Assembly (NCBI GenBank): GCA_027490485.1
Contig: JAIXYA010000025.1
Location: 1-5,404 of the forward strand
Source of the DNA: Comamonadaceae bacterium
GTDB lineage: Bacteria; Pseudomonadota; Gammaproteobacteria; Burkholderiales; Burkholderiaceae_C
Length of the DNA stretch: 5,404 bases
Direction: 5' to 3'
Shown here: piece after piece, positions 1-4,994 of the stretch
Numbering within the stretch: position 1 is the first letter of the stretch
How the letters are laid out: each line of letters starts with the position of its first letter
The notes under the pieces: generated by a model
What the model was told of the DNA's origin: nothing
What the model saw: only the letters and a program-made list of their open reading frames with translations
The model's database searches: none
Translations under genes and position numbers: made by a program

Positions 1-13
1 ACTCAAGCCAGCC

Positions 14-988
14 ATGTCAAACGCCCCCTCCGATTTCATGGTCTTCACCGGCAATGCCAACCCAGTTTTGGCAGCCGAAATCGCAGAGCACCTAGGCATC
101 AAACTGGGCGCGGCTGATGTTGGTCGTTTCTCGGACGGCGAAGTCACTGTTGAAATCAACCAAAACGTCCGTGCCCGCGACGTTTTTGTGGTGCAGTCGA
201 CTTGCTACCCCACCAATGAAAACCTGATGGAGTTGATGATCATGGTCGACGCCTTGAAACGCGCATCGGCCGAACGCATCAGCGCCGTCATCCCATATTT
301 CGGCTATGCCCGCCAAGACCGCCGACCGCGCTCTTCACGGGTGCCGATCTCAGCCAAGGTGGTTGCCGATTTGCTGCAAACCGTGGGTGTGGCGCGGGTG
401 CTGACCATGGACTTGCATGCCGATCAAATCCAAGGCTTTTTCGATATCCCCGTGGACAACATTTACGCCTCGCCGGTTTTGTTGGGCGATTTGCGTTTGC
501 AAAATTACGATGACCTGATCGTGGTTTCCCCCGACGTGGGCGGTGTGGTGAGGGCACGCGCTTTGGCCAAGCAACTGGATTGCGATTTGGCCATCATTGA
601 CAAACGCCGACCCAGAGCCAATGTGTCCGAGGTGATGCACGTCATTGGCGACATTGAAGGCCGCAACTGCGTGGTCATGGACGACATGATTGATACCGCG
701 GGCACCTTGGTCAAAGCGGCAGAAATATTGAAGAAACGGGGTGCCAAAAAGGTCTATGCCTATTGCACCCACCCGATTTTTTCTGGCCCTGCCATTGACC
801 GCATCACCGGTGGTGCAGCGCTTGACGAAGTCGTCGTCACCAACACCATTCCGCTCAACGCGCAAGCGTTGGCATGTTCCAAGATTCGCCAACTCTCGGT
901 GGCGCCGTTGATCGCAGAAACGATTCAGCGCATCGCCAAAGGAGCGTCGGTCATGAGTTTGTTCTCTGATCAGGATCAGCTTTTTTAA
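14..988 (+). CDS. prs: Ribose-phosphate pyrophosphokinase (PRPP synthetase)
   Basis: This cytoplasmic enzyme makes 5-phosphoribosyl 1-diphosphate from ribose 5-phosphate and ATP, the precursor for purines, pyrimidines, NAD, histidine and tryptophan. The 324-residue protein is close to the usual length of class I enzymes (about 315) and looks intact. Visible motifs are the ATP-site FSDGE at residues 39-43, YARQDR at 98-103, the catalytic-histidine segment [11 protein letters not shown] at 133-143 (His135), the flexible catalytic loop KRRPRAN at 197-203, and the PRPP-binding loop [12 protein letters not shown] at 220-231. The chosen ATG gives an N-terminal [17 protein letters not shown], which I recall from other Burkholderiales. 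A second in-frame ATG (residue 9) is possible, and only 13 upstream bases are visible, with no clear ribosome binding site. A terminator follows at 1019-1040. In Burkholderiales a tRNA-Gln gene often precedes prs, but that region is outside the window. Confidence 0.97.
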   Translation: MSNAPSDFMVFTGNANPVLAAEIAEHLGIKLGAADVGRFSDGEVTVEINQNVRARDVFVVQSTCYPTNENLMELMIMVDALKRASAERISAVIPYFGYARQDRRPRSSRVPISAKVVADLLQTVGVARVLTMDLHADQIQGFFDIPVDNIYASPVLLGDLRLQNYDDLIVVSPDVGGVVRARALAKQLDCDLAIIDKRRPRANVSEVMHVIGDIEGRNCVVMDDMIDTAGTLVKAAEILKKRGAKKVYAYCTHPIFSGPAIDRITGGAALDEVVVTNTIPLNAQALACSKIRQLSVAPLIAETIQRIAKGASVMSLFSDQDQLF

Positions 989-1018
989 GTTCGACCCCCA
1001 TCAGACAACAACGCAGCG

Positions 1019-1040
1019 GGGCTGTTAGCAGCCCTTTTTT
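1019..1040 (+). terminator. Intrinsic terminator after prs
   Basis: A GGGCTG stem (1019-1024), a TTAG loop and the complementary CAGCCC (1029-1034) are followed directly by six T residues (1035-1040). This is a compact, GC-rich rho-independent terminator 30 nt after the prs stop. It lies 48 nt before rplY, so it either ends prs transcription completely or limits read-through into rplY. It lacks a T-run in the reverse direction, so it should act only on the plus strand. Confidence 0.8.
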
Positions 1041-1046
1041 GAAACC

Positions 1047-1073
1047 GAAGTCACATTGGTCGCGGTGGACTTC
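1047..1073 (+). promoter_or_regulatory. Leader hairpin next to the rplY ribosome binding site
   Basis: GAAGTC (1047-1052) and GACTTC (1068-1073) are perfect inverted repeats. With a one-base bulge the stem can extend inward through C1054-G1067 and A1055-T1066. The hairpin ends four bases before the AGGAGA ribosome binding site (1077-1082), so it could influence translation initiation. E. coli L25 is reported to repress its own mRNA, which makes a leader structure here plausible, but nothing in the sequence proves binding. I saw no convincing separate promoter in the 1041-1076 interval. Confidence 0.35.
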
Positions 1074-1087
1074 ATCAGGAGAAGAAA

Positions 1088-1714
1088 ATGAAATTTGTCG
1101 CTTTTGAGCGCTCTAAGCAGGGTACGGGTGCGAGCCGCCGTCTGCGCATCACCGGTCGCACGCCCGGTATCGTCTATGGTGGCAAGGCGCATCAGCCCCA
1201 GTCCATCGAACTCGACCACAACGCACTGTGGCACGCACTGAAAAAAGAGGCTTTCCACGCCACCATCCTCGAGATGGAATTGGCCGGCCAAACCTCCAAA
1301 GTGTTGCTGCGCGACGTTCAGTACCATCCCTTCAAACAACTTGTGCTGCACATCGACTTCCAACGGGTCGAAGCTGATACCGTGTTGCACATGAAAGTGC
1401 CTTTGCACTTCAGCGGCCAAGAAAACTCACCCGCTGTCAAAGTGGATGCCTGTTTGGTCAACCCTGTCATGAATGAGTTGGAAATCACCTGTTTGCCAGC
1501 GGATTTGCCCGAGTTCATCGCTGTTGATTTGAGCGACTTGAAAAAAGGTCATTCACTGCACGTCACCGACATCAGCTTGCCCAAAGGCGTCAAAGCGGTG
1601 GTTCACGGCAAAAACAACCCTGTGTTGGTCAGCGTGGTGACCGTTGCTGAAGAAGTCGCACCAGAAGCGGCTGCACCTGCAGCTGCGCCTGCCAAAGGCA
1701 AGGGCAAGAAATAA
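1088..1714 (+). CDS. rplY: 50S ribosomal protein L25 (CTC/TL5 type, long form)
   Basis: L25 binds 5S rRNA in the central protuberance of the large ribosomal subunit. This 208-residue protein is the long CTC form, not the short form of about 94 residues found in E. coli. The N-terminal L25 domain covers about residues 3-94, with GTGASRRLR at 12-20, GIVYGG at 27-32 and [10 protein letters not shown] at 74-83. The beta-rich C-terminal TL5 domain follows, with [15 protein letters not shown] at 104-118 and continuing to about 186. The protein ends in an Ala/Pro/Lys tail (about 189-208), probably disordered and basic. The ATG has a good ribosome binding site, AGGAGA at 1077-1082, five bases upstream. 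A strong terminator follows at 1734-1761. In many Burkholderiales pth (peptidyl-tRNA hydrolase) comes next; here the convergent sirB1 gene does instead. Confidence 0.96.
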   Translation: MKFVAFERSKQGTGASRRLRITGRTPGIVYGGKAHQPQSIELDHNALWHALKKEAFHATILEMELAGQTSKVLLRDVQYHPFKQLVLHIDFQRVEADTVLHMKVPLHFSGQENSPAVKVDACLVNPVMNELEITCLPADLPEFIAVDLSDLKKGHSLHVTDISLPKGVKAVVHGKNNPVLVSVVTVAEEVAPEAAAPAAAPAKGKGKK

Positions 1715-1733
1715 TTCTTTGCGCCTGCTATTC

Positions 1734-1761
1734 AAAAGCCCGCATATGCGGGCTTTTTTTT
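1734..1761. terminator. Terminator between convergent rplY and sirB1
   Basis: A perfect ten-base-pair stem, AAAAGCCCGC (1734-1743) with GCGGGCTTTT (1748-1757), encloses an ATAT loop. On the plus strand it runs into eight consecutive T residues (1754-1761), a strong rho-independent terminator 19 nt after the rplY stop. On the minus strand the stem ends in four T residues, so it can also serve as a weaker terminator for the murJ-sirB1 transcript arriving from the other side. Confidence 0.88.
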
Positions 1762-1783
1762 GTCATTGCGAGGCCGAAGAAAT
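1761..1783. repeat. Possible degenerate copy of a dispersed intergenic repeat
   Basis: TGTCATTGCGAGGCCGAAG (1761-1779) followed by AAATC resembles, from memory, a short palindromic intergenic repeat found in many bacteria (TGTCATTGCGAG ... CGAAG ... GCAATC). In such elements TTGC near one end pairs with GCAA near the other; here the second arm reads GAAA, so this copy would be imperfect. It starts on the last T of the rplY terminator and abuts the sirB1 stop codon (1786-1784). Only one copy is in the window, so repetition cannot be shown here. Confidence 0.3.
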
Positions 1784-2494
1784 CTACTCCGGCAACAAAA
1801 CAGCCAACCGCGCCTGCACCTTCAACAGTCGTTCTTGGTCGCCTTGGCGGCGGTAAATTTCATGCAAATTGCGCAGCATGCGGGCAATGATTTCGCGGGG
1901 TTCAGCGGCTTGCAGATGAAAAGCCAGCGCATCGTCAGAAACAGCATGCGAGTGACCCAACTTGACGCCAGGCAGCCAAGGCATGAGGCGCTCACACAGG
2001 TCCTCACGGCTGAGCGATTCGCCGCTGAAGGGGTCAATCACCACATGGCCCTCTTGGGGGGCGGGTAAATCCAGTTTCACCAAAAAATGTCCAGGGAAGC
2101 CCACGCCAAACACAGGTAAGCCAATGCTTTGGCCCAACTCCAACCACAGCACTGCCATGCTGATGGGAATGCCCAAGCGGGTAGACATCACCACATTCAA
2201 ATAGCTGTTGTGGGGGTTGTCATAGTGGTTCACATTGCCTGCAAAGCGCAGGTTGCTGTAGAAAAAGTGGTTGAGTTCACGCAATTTGTCCAAAGCGTCC
2301 GCGCCGGGCAGGATGCTGCGCTTTAACCGCGCCGCCCAATGGTCCATATCACTCAGAACCTGCTGAATGTCCAGCGAGGGAAATTCATCTTGTGCCAAGC
2401 TGATGGCGGTTTCAAGCAGCGGAAACTCGTCATCGCTTTGCACCAAGGCGGTGAAATAGTCCAATGCAGAGGGGGGCTTTAGTTTGTAGTCCAT
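1784..2494 (-). CDS. SirB1-family protein, transglutaminase-like fold with C-terminal TPR-like helices
   Basis: The 236-residue protein matches the SirB1/YchA family (transglutaminase-like core type 2 plus a tetratricopeptide-like tail), whose biochemical role is not established. The core contains NPHNSYLNVV at residues 93-102, RLGIPISMA at 106-114, GFPGHFLVK at 132-140 and VIDPF at 152-156. His136 and Asp154 fit the positions of a transglutaminase-like triad. The place expected for the nucleophile is Ser112 in GIPIS; the only cysteine, Cys167, lies elsewhere, so classical cysteine catalysis is doubtful. Residues about 197-236 form the helical tail. No signal peptide is visible, so it is probably cytoplasmic. 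The ATG lies 15 nt after the murJ stop, implying an operon. An AAAGG at 2511-2507 overlaps the murJ stop and is 12 nt from the ATG, a long spacing, so translational coupling to murJ is likely. The stop is TAG. Confidence 0.9.
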   Translation of the reverse strand: MDYKLKPPSALDYFTALVQSDDEFPLLETAISLAQDEFPSLDIQQVLSDMDHWAARLKRSILPGADALDKLRELNHFFYSNLRFAGNVNHYDNPHNSYLNVVMSTRLGIPISMAVLWLELGQSIGLPVFGVGFPGHFLVKLDLPAPQEGHVVIDPFSGESLSREDLCERLMPWLPGVKLGHSHAVSDDALAFHLQAAEPREIIARMLRNLHEIYRRQGDQERLLKVQARLAVLLPE

Positions 2495-2509
2495 GGCGTC
2501 ATCATGCCT

Positions 2510-4075
2510 TTAGCGCCGCAAAAGTGCACGTATATCCATGCCAAGACCCCTCAGTGTCGCGAAATACACCACAGCGCAGCCGCCCAATATGCCAGCCATC
2601 AAGCCGATTCGCAGCCATGGCGTGGCGCGCAATGCCGTCCAATCCCAATGACCGGCGGCATAGAACAACACAGCACCCATGGCGGCGGACGCCAGCAGCA
2701 CCCGCAGCAGCAGCATGCCCCAGCCTGCTTTGGCCACAAAACTGCGGTTGCGCCGCAAACCGATGAGCAGCCATAAGGCATTGAGCAAGGCACCCAAGCC
2801 AATCGACAGGGTCAGCGCGGCATGGGCCAAGTAAGGCACCAACACAAAGTTCATTAATTGGGTGAACACCAGCACCACCACCGCGATCTTCACAGGCGTG
2901 CGGGTGTCTTGTTTGGCAAAGAAACCGGGCGCCAGCACCTTGATGGCCACCAAACCCAGCACGCCAACACCATAGCCCATCAAGGCCAGCGTGGTCTGCG
3001 CCACATCGCGGTCGGTGAAAGCGCCATAGTGGTAGAGCACAGCCACCAGCGGCTGAGCAAACAGCAGCAGCGCCACGGCGCAAGGCCAAGCCAACACCAC
3101 CACCAGTCGCAAACCCCAGTCCAGCATGGCAGAGTAAGCGTCCGCGTCACCTTTAGCCTGCGCAGAAGCGAGTTGCGGCATCAGCACCGCGCCCAAGGCC
3201 ACGCCCAGCAAGGCGATCGGAAACTCCATCAGGCGGTCGGCATAGCTGATCCAACTCACGCTCCCAGGCGTCAAATGCGAGGCGATTTGGGTGTTGATGA
3301 TGAGCGACAACTGCGCCACACTCACACCCAGCAAAGCGGGGGCCATCAGCGACAAAATACGGCGGGTGCCTGCGTCTTGCCAAGCGGCTTTCAGGCTTTG
3401 GGGCAACAAGCCCAAACGCGGCAACACACCCAAGCTACGCAAAGCCGGTAGTTGCACCGCCAACTGCAGCAAGCCGCCCAGCATGACACCCGCTGCCATG
3501 GCGTAAATCGGCGCTATGCCTTGGGTGGCCAACCAAGGCGCACCCCATAAGGCGGCGCTGATCATGCAGACATTCAACAGCACCGGTGTGGCCGCTGGCA
3601 CCGCAAAGCGCCGCCAGGTGTTCAAGATGCCAGCCGACAAGGCCACCATGGACATGAAAGCAATATAGGGAAACATCAGTCGCGTCAGGTTGATGGCGGT
3701 GTCCATGCCCTGCGCCGATTGCTTCAAACCGCTGGCCATCGCCCAAACCAACCAAGGCGCGGCCAACACGCCCAGCAGGCTGAGCGTCACCACCGCCATC
3801 AGCAGCACGCTGGCCACTTTGTCGATCAACACACGGGTGGCGTCGTCACCCTGCTCGGCGCGGGTCGAAGCCAGCACCGGCACAAAAGCTTGGGCAAAAG
3901 CCCCTTCGGCGAACAGGCGGCGGAACAAATTGGGGATGCGAAACGCCACATTGAAGGCGTCGGTCAGCGCATTGGCTCCAAAAACGCTGGCGATCAGGGT
4001 CTCCCGCGCAAAACCGGTGATGCGCGAGGCCAAGGTCCACAAGGACACAGTAGAAGCAGACTTGAATAGGCTCAC
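2510..4075 (-). CDS. murJ: Lipid II flippase MurJ (MviN family)
   Basis: MurJ moves lipid II, the peptidoglycan precursor, across the inner membrane. From the GTG at 4075 the protein is 521 residues, close to E. coli MurJ (511). It is an integral membrane protein of the MOP superfamily, and its many hydrophobic stretches fit the family's 14 membrane segments. With this start the residues important in E. coli fall at the same numbers: Arg18 and Arg24 (ITGFARE), Asp39 (TDAF) and Arg52 (NLFRR). The conserved [10 protein letters not shown] segment and [20 protein letters not shown] are also present. An open frame extends to an ATG at 4156, but those 27 extra residues are non-conserved, begin with four methionines from a CAT repeat, and would run through the rpsT promoter. 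No clear ribosome binding site precedes the GTG. The gene ends with TAA, 15 nt before sirB1. Confidence 0.95.
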   Translation of the reverse strand: MSLFKSASTVSLWTLASRITGFARETLIASVFGANALTDAFNVAFRIPNLFRRLFAEGAFAQAFVPVLASTRAEQGDDATRVLIDKVASVLLMAVVTLSLLGVLAAPWLVWAMASGLKQSAQGMDTAINLTRLMFPYIAFMSMVALSAGILNTWRRFAVPAATPVLLNVCMISAALWGAPWLATQGIAPIYAMAAGVMLGGLLQLAVQLPALRSLGVLPRLGLLPQSLKAAWQDAGTRRILSLMAPALLGVSVAQLSLIINTQIASHLTPGSVSWISYADRLMEFPIALLGVALGAVLMPQLASAQAKGDADAYSAMLDWGLRLVVVLAWPCAVALLLFAQPLVAVLYHYGAFTDRDVAQTTLALMGYGVGVLGLVAIKVLAPGFFAKQDTRTPVKIAVVVLVFTQLMNFVLVPYLAHAALTLSIGLGALLNALWLLIGLRRNRSFVAKAGWGMLLLRVLLASAAMGAVLFYAAGHWDWTALRATPWLRIGLMAGILGGCAVVYFATLRGLGMDIRALLRR

Positions 4076-4095
4076 GCGGTGGAGTGTAGCGGCCA

Positions 4096-4110
4096 CCCCC
4101 CGCTGGGGGG
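4096..4110. repeat. Perfect C6/G6 palindrome in the murJ-rpsT divergent region
   Basis: Six C residues (4096-4101), the loop GCT and six G residues (4105-4110) form a very stable 6-bp hairpin on either strand. It overlaps the place where a -35 element for rpsT would lie and sits about 20 nt upstream of the murJ GTG, within any murJ leader RNA. There is no T-run, so it is not a terminator. Its role is unknown. Confidence 0.55.
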
Positions 4111-4120
4111 CCAAAGGGCT

Positions 4121-4136
4121 TGGTACAATAGCGGGC
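4121..4136 (+). promoter_or_regulatory. Extended -10 promoter of rpsT
   Basis: TGGTACAAT (4121-4129) has both the extended TGn motif and a five-of-six match to the sigma-70 -10 hexamer (TACAAT at 4124-4129). The region 17 bases upstream (about 4101-4106, CGCTGG) is a poor -35, which an extended -10 can compensate for. Transcription would start near 4136, giving a leader of about 39 nt before the rpsT ATG. The position just upstream of a ribosomal protein gene supports the call. Confidence 0.6.
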
Positions 4137-4174
4137 TTTGCCGTCATCATCATCAAACCCCTAAAGGAAATACC

Positions 4175-4474
4175 ATGGCCTCTGGAAAGCCCAAGAAAAA
4201 GAACCCGCGCCTAGCGTCGGGCCGTAAACGCGCCCGTCAGGACGTGAAACTGAATGCAGCCAACACCTCGCTGCGTTCGCAATACCGCACTGCGGTCAAG
4301 AATGTTGAAAAAGCAGTGTTGGCTGGTGACAAAACCAAAGCCAGCGAACTGTTTGGCAAGATGCAATCCGTGGTGGATACCATCGCTGACAAGCACATCT
4401 TCCACAAAAACAAAGCAGCTCGTGACAAGAGCCGCTTGGCTGCCAAGGTGAAAGCCCTGGCCCTCGCCGCCTGA
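4175..4474 (+). CDS. rpsT: 30S ribosomal protein S20
   Basis: S20 binds 16S rRNA in the body of the small subunit and helps early 30S assembly. The 99-residue protein is lysine/arginine rich, as expected: RKRARQ at residues 17-22, [10 protein letters not shown] at 33-42, and the family signature [15 protein letters not shown] at 77-91. It is slightly longer than E. coli S20 (87). The ATG is preceded by AAGGA (4164-4168) at six bases, an ideal ribosome binding site. The E. coli gene starts with UUG as part of its autogenous control; this one uses ATG, so control by that same feature is not expected. An upstream in-frame ATG at 4079 would precede the promoter and is rejected. The gene stands alone, divergent from murJ and convergent with the DUF3579 gene. 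Confidence 0.97.
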   Translation: MASGKPKKKNPRLASGRKRARQDVKLNAANTSLRSQYRTAVKNVEKAVLAGDKTKASELFGKMQSVVDTIADKHIFHKNKAARDKSRLAAKVKALALAA

Positions 4475-4492
4475 CGATTCAGGCAAACAGCC

Positions 4493-4530
4493 CGGTCGGC
4501 CTGTGTGCTGACCGCCGTTTGAAAACGGTG
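4493..4530 (+). other. Two adjacent hairpins in the rpsT 3' untranslated region
   Basis: CGGTCGGC (4493-4500) can pair with GCTGACCG (4507-4514), with one G-U pair and a six-base loop. CCGTT (4515-4519) pairs with AACGG (4524-4528) around a TGAA loop. Both lie between the rpsT stop and its terminator and have no T-run of their own. They may protect the mRNA 3' end; no function is demonstrated. Confidence 0.35.
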
Positions 4531-4550
4531 CGCTGACGGCAAAAAGCAGA

Positions 4551-4575
4551 AACCGCCCTACGGGGCGGTTTTTTT
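4551..4575. terminator. Terminator shared by convergent rpsT and DUF3579 gene
   Basis: AACCGCCC (4551-4558) pairs perfectly with GGGCGGTT (4563-4570) around a TACG loop, followed by seven T residues (4569-4575). This is a strong rho-independent terminator for rpsT. Its T-run abuts and overlaps the TAA stop of the convergent DUF3579 gene (4576-4574). On the minus strand the stem is followed by a T-rich but interrupted tract (TTTCTGCTTTTT), so termination of the DUF3579 transcript there is plausible but weaker. Confidence 0.88.
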
Positions 4576-4876
4576 ATGGCTGCTGGGTTTGAATGACCTG
4601 CAACTGGTTGTCACGGGCAAAGCCCATCACAAAGTCCCATGCCATAACGTGGGCATCGCGCATATCAATGTTAACAATGACGCATTTTTTGCCATCTAAG
4701 GTATTGGGCACGCACCAAGGCGAGTAACTTAGATGGTCGCCTGGCACGGCACCCCCAGGGCGGAAACTGCTCATCACACCGGCCAAACGCTCAGCCCAGT
4801 CGCTGGGGCGAAAGGTCTGACCGCTGGTGGTCACACCCAGGATGATGACTTCTTTGGGGTTGTTGCTTTGCACCAA
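4574..4876 (-). CDS. DUF3579 domain-containing protein
   Basis: This small protein of about 100 residues has no known function. I recognise it as the DUF3579 family, common in Burkholderiales and often found beside argD and rpsT. Features seen are KEVIILGVT at residues 8-16, FRPSDWAERLAGVM at 22-35, YSPW at 51-54, KKCVIVN at 63-69 and a conserved AWDFVMGFARDN near the C-terminus (79-90). There is no signal peptide or membrane segment, so it is probably cytoplasmic. The start is unusual. An in-frame TAG at 4885-4883 blocks upstream extension, and the only candidates before the conserved domain are TTG at 4876 and GTG at 4873, neither with a ribosome binding site. A TAGAAT hexamer immediately upstream suggests a leaderless mRNA starting at or next to the GTG. 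A nearby ATG (4881-4879) is out of frame. It is divergent from argD and convergent with rpsT. Confidence 0.85.
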   Translation of the reverse strand: MVQSNNPKEVIILGVTTSGQTFRPSDWAERLAGVMSSFRPGGAVPGDHLSYSPWCVPNTLDGKKCVIVNIDMRDAHVMAWDFVMGFARDNQLQVIQTQQP

Positions 4877-4885
4877 ATCATTCTA
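4873..4885 (-). promoter_or_regulatory. Candidate -10 element of the DUF3579 gene (leaderless)
   Basis: On the minus strand TAGAAT (4885-4880) matches the -10 consensus at five of six positions and fits the TANNNT pattern known upstream of leaderless genes. Transcription starting six or seven bases later would begin at 4873 or 4872, on the GTG codon at 4873-4871 and just past the TTG at 4876. No good -35 is visible at the usual spacing (AGACCC at 17 bases). Confidence 0.4.
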
Positions 4886-4930
4886 GGCTGGGGGTATTTC
4901 ACGGGTCTGACACCCCAGAGCCCCTAGAAT
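4880..4930. repeat. Long imperfect inverted repeat between DUF3579 and argD
   Basis: ATTCTAGG (4880-4887) pairs with CCTAGAAT (4923-4930), and the adjoining CTGGGG (4888-4893) pairs with CCCCAG (4913-4918). This gives 14 matched pairs interrupted only by AGCC (4919-4922) on one side, with an inner spacer of 19 bases. Each outer arm contains TAGAAT reading outward, toward DUF3579 on the minus strand and argD on the plus strand. There is no T-run, so it is not a terminator. It may be a two-fold symmetric operator or a mirrored pair of promoters. Confidence 0.6.
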
Positions 4931-4937
4931 CGGCATC
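4925..4937 (+). promoter_or_regulatory. Candidate -10 element of argD
   Basis: TAGAAT (4925-4930) is a five-of-six match to the -10 hexamer. It would give a start near 4937 and a leader of about 58 nt before the argD ATG. The expected -35 position (about 4902-4907, CGGGTC) is a poor match, so activity would need an activator or another feature. The element lies in the right arm of the 4880-4930 inverted repeat. Confidence 0.35.
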
Positions 4938-4971
4938 CCCGGCTCCAGCCTGCACGGCTGCTGAGCCGATT
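4928..4971 (+). promoter_or_regulatory. Structured argD leader with two competing stems
   Basis: One stem pairs GGCTC (4941-4945) with GAGCC (4963-4967) and CAGCC (4946-4950) with GGCTG (4956-4960), leaving a TGCAC loop and a two-base bulge. A second possible stem pairs AATCGGC (4928-4934) with GCCGATT (4965-4971) and shares bases 4965-4967 with the first, so the two cannot form fully together. If transcription starts near 4937, most of the left arm of the second stem would be missing and only the first could form. The ribosome binding site (4984-4988) lies outside both. Confidence 0.35.
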
Positions 4972-4994
4972 TCATTTGTTGCCAAGGAACGCCC

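Noticed and set aside
1..13. Regulatory sites upstream of prs
   Set aside because: Only 13 bases are visible, and they contain no clear ribosome binding site or promoter element.
350..892. Minus-strand open frame of 180 codons within prs
   Set aside because: It is antisense to the well-supported prs gene and has no recognisable motif or ribosome binding site.
1644..2068. Plus-strand open frames spanning the rplY end and the sirB1 3' part
   Set aside because: They cross the strong rplY terminator, have no family resemblance and are antisense to sirB1.
2858..3451. Long plus-strand open frame within murJ
   Set aside because: It is rich in His, Gln and Arg, typical of the reverse strand of a GC-rich membrane-protein gene. 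There is no recognisable family, and it is fully antisense to murJ.
4141..4154. Short CAT/TCA repeat in the rpsT leader
   Set aside because: Only a few trinucleotide units are present; this is too short to support a functional repeat call.
4076..4156. N-terminal extension of MurJ to an ATG at 4156
   Set aside because: The extra 27 residues start with four methionines produced by a CAT repeat, are not MurJ-like, and overlap the rpsT promoter and leader. The GTG at 4075 puts Arg18, Arg24, Asp39 and Arg52 at the E. coli numbering.
4079..4174. N-terminal extension of S20 to an ATG at 4079
   Set aside because: It would begin upstream of the extended -10 promoter and adds 32 residues unlike S20. 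The ATG at 4175 has an ideal ribosome binding site.
4076..4174. Possible murJ promoter on the minus strand (TTGATG with GCTATT or TATTGT)
   Set aside because: Spacings of 18-20 and matches of only three or four of six are too weak to call; a murJ promoter must exist, but I cannot place it.
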